A DNA stretch of 5,363 nt, taken from positions 1 to 5,363 of the forward strand of contig JAQGLP010000241.1 in NCBI GenBank assembly GCA_028292835.1, read 5' to 3'. Under the pieces are notes generated by a model. It did no database searches, was not told the origin of the DNA, and was given only the letters and a program-made list of their open reading frames with translations. The first letter of the stretch is position 1, and the number at the start of each line of letters is the position of its first letter. Of the stretch, positions 1-4,553 are shown piece by piece. This DNA comes from Variovorax sp. (lineage in GTDB: Bacteria > Pseudomonadota > Gammaproteobacteria > Burkholderiales > Burkholderiaceae_C). The translations under genes and the position numbers were made by a program.

Positions 1-300
1 GGGCTGCTGCGCCGCGGGCAGCGCGCCGAGCAGGCGCCGCAGCGTGTCGGCGTGCGGCAGCAGCGGCCCGAGGAAGCGCAGGCCCCCGCCGTCGGCCACC
101 AGCAGCGTCGGAAAGGTCTCGACGTCAAACTCGTCGGCCAGCTCGGCGTGGTCCTCCACATCGACCCAGGCGAAGCGCCAGCAAGATTGCGCGCTCGCCA
201 CCGCGCCGAACAGCGGCCGGTACTCGCGGCAGGCGCCGCACCAGTCGGCGCACAGGCAGACCACCCAGCCGCCGGCGGGCAGGTCCTGATCGGGATTCAT
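1..300 (-). CDS. Thioredoxin-family protein, C-terminus cut by window edge
   Basis: Reading the minus strand from an ATG at 300-298 gives 100 codons with no stop before the left edge, so the C-terminus is missing. The protein has the thioredoxin active site W20-C21-G22-A23-C24 after a hydrophobic strand (WVVCLCADW), and the conserved F63-P64-T65 containing the usual cis-proline, followed by strand LLVAD. These are the two landmarks of the thioredoxin fold, so a cytoplasmic thiol-disulfide or redox role is likely; no signal peptide is visible. The motif is CGAC, not the classical CGPC of thioredoxin 1, and two extra cysteines (C15, C17) lie just before it, so this is a thioredoxin-like relative and not the main TrxA. 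The start is the first ATG ahead of the fold; upstream there is only a weak purine-rich stretch (GAACGAGAA). It is transcribed divergently from the rest of the window. Substrate and partner are unknown. Confidence 0.85.
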   Translation of the reverse strand, partial: MNPDQDLPAGGWVVCLCADWCGACREYRPLFGAVASAQSCWRFAWVDVEDHAELADEFDVETFPTLLVADGGGLRFLGPLLPHADTLRRLLGALPAAQQP

Positions 301-313
301 GTGGTTCTCGTTC

Positions 314-382
314 GCTATCGAATTCATAGCAGTTCGCGCAGGCCCGGTGAGGGCAAGGAGCCTTTTCCTTAGGGATTTTCAA
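314..382 (+). repeat. Intergenic repeat, copy 1
   Basis: A stretch AT-richer than its surroundings that shares an ordered set of blocks with a second stretch at 4478-4543. GCTA is at 314, ATAGC at 326, CCCGG at 343 and ATTTTCAA at 375, giving offsets of 0, 12, 29 and 61; in the other copy the offsets are 0, 12, 29 and 58. The first 17 bases form a near-palindrome: arms GCTAT (314-318) and ATAGC (326-330) around a loop containing GAATTC. A second possible stem pairs AAGGA (355-359) with TCCTT (366-370). It lies 14 bases upstream of the thioredoxin-like start codon, in the 5' region of that gene. The pattern resembles a short repeat I remember as common between Comamonadaceae genes; that family match is memory, not a search. 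Confidence 0.6.
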
Positions 383-566
383 GCCCGGCGCACGGCTGCG
401 GCAGCGAGCAGGCCAGCCTCGGGTTTCGGGCAGTCGCCCGGCACGCGCCTGGCGACCACGATGGACACCGCCACCGCAGCCGGTTCATGGCCGGTATCAT
501 GCCATCGGGCCTTTTCGGCAGGCTGCCGCGACAGGCTCCCCTGGCCTGCCCCGCGCGCCCTTTTTT

Positions 567-579
567 GCCGCAACGCGGC
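567..579 (+). promoter_or_regulatory. Small hairpin just before the DUF2069 start
   Basis: GCCGC (567-571) and GCGGC (575-579) form a perfect 5-bp stem with a 3-base AAC loop, preceded by six T (561-566) and ending 5 bases before the GTG at 585. It occupies the place where a Shine-Dalgarno sequence would normally lie, and none is visible there. On neither strand is it followed by a proper T-tract, so it does not look like an intrinsic terminator. It could affect translation initiation, or be chance in GC-rich DNA. Confidence 0.3.
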
Positions 580-584
580 TTTCC

Positions 585-1007
585 GTGACCCTTCGTGACC
601 TTGTGACCCCTGCCCGTCTGCCTCCTTCTCCTTCCGTGGCCGCCACCCGCTGGCTGGCCGTCGGCAGCCTGCTCGGGCTGATCGTGCTGGGCTTCGCCTG
701 GGAAATGTGGCTGGCGCCGCTGCGCCCCGGCGGCTCCTGGCTGGCGCTCAAGGTGTTGCCGCTGGTCGTTCCCCTGGCCGGGCTGCTGAAGAACCGGATG
801 TACACCTACCGCTGGGTCAGCCTGCTGGTCTGGCTTTATTTCACCGAGGGCGTGGTGCGCGCCTGGAGCGACGCGCTGCCCGCCAGCCGCGTACTGGCCG
901 GCGCCGAGATCGCCCTGTGCCTGCTGCTCTTCGTCGCCTGCGCGTGGCATGTTCGCCTGCGGCTGCGCCACGCCGCCGCAGCCGTTCCCGGGACTCCGAC
1001 ACCATGA
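585..1007 (+). CDS. DUF2069 family inner-membrane protein
   Basis: A 140-residue hydrophobic protein that I recognise as a DUF2069 (predicted membrane protein) member of proteobacteria; its function is unknown. Hydrophobic segments lie at about 23-43, 50-68, 73-92 and 101-122, consistent with four membrane helices in the inner membrane. The second and third are joined by a short loop containing LLKNRMYTYRW, followed by W-L-Y-F-T-E-G, which I take as the conserved core of the family. The C-terminus is a short basic then Ala/Pro-rich tail. The start is uncertain: there is no in-frame ATG, and GTG codons at 585, 603 and 636 are all in frame with no clear ribosome binding site. Residues 1-20 are Pro/Ser-rich and unlike a membrane segment, so a shorter form from 603 or 636 is possible. 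Its TGA overlaps the ATG of the next gene (ATGA at 1004-1007), implying co-translation. Confidence 0.8.
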   Translation: MTLRDLVTPARLPPSPSVAATRWLAVGSLLGLIVLGFAWEMWLAPLRPGGSWLALKVLPLVVPLAGLLKNRMYTYRWVSLLVWLYFTEGVVRAWSDALPASRVLAGAEIALCLLLFVACAWHVRLRLRHAAAAVPGTPTP

Positions 1008-2449
1008 ATCCGCTGATCGACCAATTGCGCGCCATCGTCGGCGACGCCCATGTACTGACCGGGGGCGACCTCACCGCCTGGGAGCAGGACTGGCGACAGC
1101 GCGAGCGCGGCAAGGCGCTCGCCGTGGCGCGCCCGTCGAGCGCGCAACAGGTGGCCGGGGTGGTCAGGGCCTGCGCCGCCGCCGGCACCTCGCTGGTACC
1201 GCAGGGCGGCAACACCGGTCTGGCCGTCGGCTCGATCCCGGACGCCAGCGGCACGCAGATCGTGCTGAGCCTGCAGCGCATGAACGCCATCCGCGAGATC
1301 GACGCCGCCAACCTGACGGTGACGGTCGAGGCCGGCTGCGTGCTGCAGGTGCTGCAGGAAGCCGCCGAGAAAGCGGGCTTCCTCTTTCCCTTGAGCCTCG
1401 CGGCCGAGGGCAGCTGCACCCTCGGCGGCAATCTGGCGACCAACGCCGGCGGCACGCAGGTGCTGCGCTACGGCAACGCGCGCGACCTGTGCCTGGGGCT
1501 GGAAGTGGTCACGGCACAAGGCGAGATCTGGGAAGGCACCAGCGGCCTGCGCAAGGACAACACCGGCTACGACCTGCGCGACCTGCTGATCGGCAGCGAA
1601 GGCACGCTCGGCGTCATCACCGCAGCCACGATGAAGCTCTACCCGCGCCCGGCCGCGCAGCTCACCGCCTGGGCCGCCGTGCCGTCGCTGGCGCATGCCG
1701 TGGCGCTGCTGGGCCTGGCGCACCGGCACCTGGGCGCGAGCCTGACCGGCTTCGAGGTGATGGGGAAATTCGCACTGAGCCTGGTGGCCCGGCACCTTCC
1801 CTCGATGCGCGTGCCGTTCGTGGACGACGCCGCCGCGCCCTGGTGCGTGCTGCTGGAAAACTCGGACAGCGAATCCGAGGACCACGCGCGCGCCCGCTTC
1901 GAGGCGCTGCTGGAGGCCGCCCTCGAGGACGGCTGCGTGGGCGACGCCGTGGTGGCCGAGAACCTCGCGCAGGCGCGCCAGCTCTGGCACATCCGCGAGA
2001 GCATCCCGCTGGCGCAGGCCGAGGAAGGGCTCAACATCAAGCACGACATCTCGATCGCCGTCTCTCGCATCCCCGAGTTCGTGGCCGCGACCGATGCGCT
2101 GCTGCAAAGCGAAATCCCCGGCGTGCGGCTGGTCAACTTCGGCCACCTGGGCGACGGCAACCTGCACTACAACGTGCAGGCGCCGGCCGAGGGCGACGCC
2201 CGTGCCTTCCTGCGCGACCACGAGGCGCGCGTCAACGCGCTGGTGTACGAGGCGGTCGAGCGCTTCGGCGGCTCGTTCTCGGCCGAGCACGGCATCGGTT
2301 CGCTCAAGCTGCGCACGCTCGAGAAGCACAAGTCGCCGGTGGCGCTCGAGATGATGCGCGCCATCAAGCGCGCGCTCGACCCGCAGGGCATCCTGAACCC
2401 CGGCCGCGTGATCGACACCACGCCCGCGTCCGAATCCGCTTCCGCATGA
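1004..2449 (+). CDS. FAD-binding oxidoreductase, D-2-hydroxyglutarate/D-lactate dehydrogenase type
   Basis: A 481-residue flavoprotein of the FAD_binding_4 plus FAD-oxidase_C family (GlcD, D-lactate dehydrogenase, D-2-hydroxyglutarate dehydrogenase). Such enzymes oxidise D-2-hydroxy acids to 2-oxo acids and pass electrons from FAD to a quinone or electron-transfer flavoprotein. The N-terminal FAD domain shows PQGGNTGL (66-73), GGNLATNAGG (141-150) and IGSEGTLGVIT (196-206). The C-terminal domain has R331, K346, NFGHLGDGNLHYN (378-390) and EHGIG (428-432), ending in the typical LDPQGILNPGRV. H381, H388, E428 and H429 keep the spacing of the metal triad and adjacent catalytic His of Pseudomonas aeruginosa D-2-hydroxyglutarate dehydrogenase (H374, H381, E421, H422, from memory). 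No signal peptide or membrane helix is seen, so it is cytoplasmic or peripheral. The ATG at 1004 overlaps the preceding stop, and the reading frame upstream of it is only non-coding open frame. It overlaps thyA by 4 bp. The exact substrate cannot be settled from sequence. Confidence 0.88.
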   Translation: MNPLIDQLRAIVGDAHVLTGGDLTAWEQDWRQRERGKALAVARPSSAQQVAGVVRACAAAGTSLVPQGGNTGLAVGSIPDASGTQIVLSLQRMNAIREIDAANLTVTVEAGCVLQVLQEAAEKAGFLFPLSLAAEGSCTLGGNLATNAGGTQVLRYGNARDLCLGLEVVTAQGEIWEGTSGLRKDNTGYDLRDLLIGSEGTLGVITAATMKLYPRPAAQLTAWAAVPSLAHAVALLGLAHRHLGASLTGFEVMGKFALSLVARHLPSMRVPFVDDAAAPWCVLLENSDSESEDHARARFEALLEAALEDGCVGDAVVAENLAQARQLWHIRESIPLAQAEEGLNIKHDISIAVSRIPEFVAATDALLQSEIPGVRLVNFGHLGDGNLHYNVQAPAEGDARAFLRDHEARVNALVYEAVERFGGSFSAEHGIGSLKLRTLEKHKSPVALEMMRAIKRALDPQGILNPGRVIDTTPASESASA

Positions 2450-3276
2450 ACCGACCCATCCGCTCCCAATACGAAGACTTCATGCGCCACGTCGCCACGA
2501 CGGGCGTGCATAAAGGCGACCGCACCGGCACCGGCACGACGAGCGTGTTCGGCCACCAGATGCGTTTCGACCTGAACGAGGGCTTCCCGCTCGTCACCAC
2601 CAAGAAGGTGCACCTCAGATCCATCATCGTCGAGCTGCTGTGGTTTCTCACCGGCTCCAGCGACAACCGCTGGCTCAACGAGCGCGGCGTGACCATCTGG
2701 GACGAGTGGGCGCGCGAGGACGGCGACCTCGGCCCGGTCTACGGCGTTCAGTGGCGCAGCTGGCCGACGCCCGGCGGCGGCCACATCGACCAAATCCAGC
2801 AGGTGATCGACACGCTCAGGACCAACCCCGATTCGCGCCGCATCATTGTGAGCGCCTGGAACGTGGCCGAGCTCGACCGCATGGCCCTGATGCCCTGCCA
2901 CGCCTTCTTCCAGTTCTACGTGGCACCGCCGCAGGCGCCGGGCGAGCGCGGGCGGCTGAGCTGCCAGCTCTACCAGCGCAGCGCCGACATCTTCCTGGGC
3001 GTGCCCTTCAACATCGCGAGCTACGCGCTGCTCACGCACATGGTGGCGCAGCAGTGCGACCTCGACCTGGGCGACTTCATCTGGACCGGCGGCGACTGCC
3101 ACATCTACAGCAACCACGCCGAGCAGGTCGCGCTGCAGCTCGGCCGCGCGCCCTACCCCTACCCGACGCTGCACATCAAGCGCCGGCCGCCGTCGATCTT
3201 TGACTACGCGTACGAGGACTTCGAGGTGCGCGACTACCTGCACCACCCGGCGATCAAGGCGCCGGTGGCGGTGTAG
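2446..3276 (+). CDS. thyA: Thymidylate synthase
   Basis: Converts dUMP to dTMP using 5,10-methylene-tetrahydrofolate as both carbon and hydride donor, releasing dihydrofolate; cytoplasmic and normally a homodimer. The 276-residue protein aligns by eye along its full length with E. coli ThyA (264). Catalytic C151 sits in LMPCHAFFQFYV (E. coli C146). R26 and R131-R132 match the phosphate-binding arginines, and E63, W85, Y99, Q177-R178-S179, D181, N189, H219 and Y221 match the other active-site positions. The C-terminus IKAPVAV is the family ending that closes over the substrate. The length difference is accounted for by 5 extra N-terminal residues and a 7-residue insertion around 160-170 (APPQAPGERGR), between two strands after the catalytic loop. 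The ATG at 2446 overlaps the stop of the oxidoreductase gene and no Shine-Dalgarno is visible, so initiation is probably coupled. folA follows after 2 bp; the two enzymes form the dTMP/folate cycle. Confidence 0.98.
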   Translation: MNRPIRSQYEDFMRHVATTGVHKGDRTGTGTTSVFGHQMRFDLNEGFPLVTTKKVHLRSIIVELLWFLTGSSDNRWLNERGVTIWDEWAREDGDLGPVYGVQWRSWPTPGGGHIDQIQQVIDTLRTNPDSRRIIVSAWNVAELDRMALMPCHAFFQFYVAPPQAPGERGRLSCQLYQRSADIFLGVPFNIASYALLTHMVAQQCDLDLGDFIWTGGDCHIYSNHAEQVALQLGRAPYPYPTLHIKRRPPSIFDYAYEDFEVRDYLHHPAIKAPVAV

Positions 3277-3278
3277 CC

Positions 3279-3842
3279 ATGGTCTCCTCGCCTGGCACGG
3301 CCGTGTCCTCCTCGCTGTCTTCCGAGGAAACGCAGCCCGTCCCCGAGCGGCACGGCCGCCTCAACCTGATCTACGCGCGCGCCGCCAACGGCGTGATCGG
3401 CAAGGACGGCACCATGCCCTGGCACCTGCCAGAGGACCTGGCGCACTTCAAGTGCCTGACCGCCGGCTGCCCGGTCATCATGGGGCGCAAGACCTGGGAT
3501 TCGCTGCCGCCCCGGTTCCGGCCGCTGCCGGGGCGCGCCAACATCGTCGTCACGCGCCAGCCGGATTGGCAGCAAATCGGCGCCCGGCGCGCGTCCAGCC
3601 TGGACGAAGCGCTATCGATTTGCGAGCAGGCGCCCGAGGTGTGGGTGGTCGGCGGCGCGCAGATCTACGCCGAGGCGCTGCCTTTGGCGCAGCGTGCGGT
3701 GGTCACCGAAATCGCGCGGGACTTCGAAGGCGACGCCTGGGCGCCGCCGCTCGACGCCGCCGCCTGGCGCGAAACCGGGCGCGAATCGCACCTCTCTTCG
3801 AACGGCCTCGCCTTCAGCTTCGTCACGCTCGAGCGACGCTGA
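3279..3842 (+). CDS. folA: Dihydrofolate reductase
   Basis: Reduces dihydrofolate to tetrahydrofolate with NADPH, regenerating the cofactor that ThyA oxidises; it is the target of trimethoprim-type antifolates. From L28 onward the protein follows E. coli FolA closely: NGVIGKDGTMPWHLPEDLAHFK (in two parts, 37-46 and 47-58) contains the Met20 loop and D53, which matches catalytic D27. MGRKTWDSLP (68-77) carries the NADPH-binding Arg, RPLPGR (81-86) the glutamate-binding Arg, VVGGAQIY (123-130) the cofactor glycine pair, and T143 matches T113. The protein is 187 residues against about 159, because M1 to R27 form an Ser/Pro/Glu-rich extension with no E. coli counterpart. The ATG at 3279 is the only in-frame ATG before the domain and lies 2 bp after the thyA stop; a GTG at 3303 is the only other plausible start and would still leave 18 extra residues. 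Identity is secure; the exact N-terminus is less so. Confidence 0.97.
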   Translation: MVSSPGTAVSSSLSSEETQPVPERHGRLNLIYARAANGVIGKDGTMPWHLPEDLAHFKCLTAGCPVIMGRKTWDSLPPRFRPLPGRANIVVTRQPDWQQIGARRASSLDEALSICEQAPEVWVVGGAQIYAEALPLAQRAVVTEIARDFEGDAWAPPLDAAAWRETGRESHLSSNGLAFSFVTLERR

Positions 3843-3870
3843 TCAGCAACCTTCTCCATCGACTCACTTC

Positions 3871-3877
3871 GGAAAGA
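3871..3877 (+). promoter_or_regulatory. Ribosome binding site of the DUF4337 gene
   Basis: GGAAAGA lies 7 bases before the ATG at 3885, in the 42-bp gap after folA. It supports that start and shows that this gene, unlike the tightly overlapped genes before it, has its own initiation signal. No promoter or terminator is obvious in the gap. Confidence 0.55.
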
Positions 3878-3884
3878 CACCCTC

Positions 3885-4490
3885 ATGTCAGAAGACGGCT
3901 TCCACGTGCACGGCCCGCACGATCACGAACTCGAGCACGCCGCCGAGGGCGAGCACGGGGCCACCGCGCACCACGGCATCGGCGGCAAGAGCATGACCAA
4001 CCAGATCGCGGTGAGCACCGCGATCATCGCCACGGTCGGCGCCCTGTTTTCCTACATGGGCGGGGCGACGCAGGCCAACGCCAGCTTGTTCAAGAACGAC
4101 GCGGCCATCCGGAAGACCGAGGCTTCCAACCAGTGGAATTACTTCCAGGCGAAGAGCACCAAGCAGTCGCTGGCGGAACTGGCCCGCGACCTCGCGCCCG
4201 ACGATCGCAAGGCCGCCATCCAGGCGCGGATCGACCGCTACGAGAAGGAAAAGACCGAGATTCAGACCGAAGCGCAAAAGCTCGAAGCCCAGTCGGTCGA
4301 GCGCGACCAGCAGTCGGAGGTCCAGATGCACCAGCACCACCGCTGGGCGCAGGCGACCACCGTGCTGCAGGTGTCGATCGCGCTGGCGGCCATCGCGCTG
4401 TTGACCCGCAAGAAATGGCTGGAATACGCCATGTTCGCGCTGGCCGGCACCGGCCTGGTGATCGGCGCGAGCGCGGCGCTACATATTTGA
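3885..4490 (+). CDS. DUF4337 family membrane protein with His-rich N-terminus
   Basis: A 201-residue protein I recognise as a DUF4337 member; its function is unknown. The order is: a hydrophilic His-rich head (residues 1-35, with ten His among many Glu/Gly, including HVHGPHDHE and AHHG); a first membrane segment at about 40-60; a charged, probably helical and coiled-coil-forming region at about 65-150 rich in Lys, Glu, Gln and Arg (KTEASNQWNYFQAKSTK is the most family-like part); then two more membrane segments at about 155-174 and 178-198, separated by the basic TRKKW. Three helices predict an inner-membrane protein with a large soluble central domain. The ATG at 3885 is supported by GGAAAGA upstream; an alternative in-frame ATG at M37 would remove the His-rich head. 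The last codons and the TGA fall inside the downstream intergenic repeat, so the tail sequence may come from that repeat. The His-rich head could bind metal ions, but this is inference from composition only. Confidence 0.82.
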   Translation: MSEDGFHVHGPHDHELEHAAEGEHGATAHHGIGGKSMTNQIAVSTAIIATVGALFSYMGGATQANASLFKNDAAIRKTEASNQWNYFQAKSTKQSLAELARDLAPDDRKAAIQARIDRYEKEKTEIQTEAQKLEAQSVERDQQSEVQMHQHHRWAQATTVLQVSIALAAIALLTRKKWLEYAMFALAGTGLVIGASAALHI

Positions 4491-4543
4491 TAGCTAACCG
4501 TCCCCTCCCGGCGTGCGCTGGGCCCTGTTTTTGTCATTTTCAA
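4478..4543 (+). repeat. Intergenic repeat, copy 2, overlapping the DUF4337 stop
   Basis: Shares ordered blocks with 314-382: GCTA (4478), ATAGC (4490), CCCGG (4507) and ATTTTCAA (4536). The first 17 bases match copy 1 at 12 positions without gaps. It begins inside the last four codons of the DUF4337 gene, supplies its TGA (4488-4490), fills nearly all of the gap to the nitronate monooxygenase gene, and ends right before that gene's ribosome binding site. Resemblance to a Comamonadaceae intergenic repeat is from memory. Confidence 0.6.
4507..4532 (+). terminator. Weak terminator-like hairpin within repeat copy 2
   Basis: CCCGGC (4507-4512) can pair with GCTGGG (4517-4522), with one G-U pair, around a GTGC loop; five T follow at 4528-4532. 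The T-run starts five bases after the stem, not directly against it, so termination would be inefficient at best. It could partly separate the nitronate monooxygenase gene from the upstream genes, or be an incidental part of the repeat. Confidence 0.3.
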
Positions 4544-4550
4544 AGAGGTG
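4544..4550 (+). promoter_or_regulatory. Ribosome binding site of the nitronate monooxygenase gene
   Basis: AGAGGTG is placed 3 bases before the ATG at 4554, with its AGAGG core 5 bases before it. It is the strongest Shine-Dalgarno match in the window and fixes this start. It directly abuts the end of repeat copy 2. Confidence 0.6.
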
Positions 4551-4553
4551 GCG

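Larger units (their letters stand above)
301..584. other. Divergent intergenic region, no convincing gene
   Basis: This 284-base stretch separates the minus-strand thioredoxin-like gene from the plus-strand DUF2069 gene, so it should carry promoters for both. Its left part (314-382) is an AT-richer repeat copy described separately, and its right end holds a small hairpin (567-579). The middle (about 383-560) is GC-rich with no recognisable protein in any frame. A TATCAT at 495-500 resembles a -10 box, but the only good -35 match (TGGACA at 462-467) is 27 bases away, too far for a standard sigma-70 promoter. No operator or riboswitch was recognised. Confidence 0.6.

Noticed and set aside
462..500. 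Sigma-70 promoter from TGGACA (462-467) and TATCAT (495-500)
   Set aside because: The spacer is 27 bases, far from the usual 16-18, and no better -35 box stands at the right distance from TATCAT.
369..971. A 200-codon minus-strand open frame across the divergent intergenic region and DUF2069
   Set aside because: Gln/Gly/Arg-rich low-complexity sequence, antisense to DUF2069, with no family resemblance.
707..1003. Possible N-terminal extension of the oxidoreductase back to 707
   Set aside because: The extension overlaps the DUF2069 gene in another frame, is Arg/Ala-rich nonsense, and the family's usual N-terminus begins near the ATG at 1004.
836..2329. A 497-codon open frame on the minus strand opposite the oxidoreductase gene
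   Set aside because: It lies antisense to a clearly conserved gene, has His/Gln/Arg/Ala-rich low-complexity sequence and no recognisable domain; long antisense frames are expected in such GC-rich DNA.
949..2445. Possible long N-terminal extension or fusion of thyA
   Set aside because: The upstream frame is an out-of-frame reading of the oxidoreductase gene; ThyA homology begins right at the ATG at 2446.
2167..3246. A 359-codon open frame on the minus strand opposite thyA
   Set aside because: Antisense shadow of thyA and the end of the oxidoreductase gene, rich in Val/Ala/Arg with no family motif.
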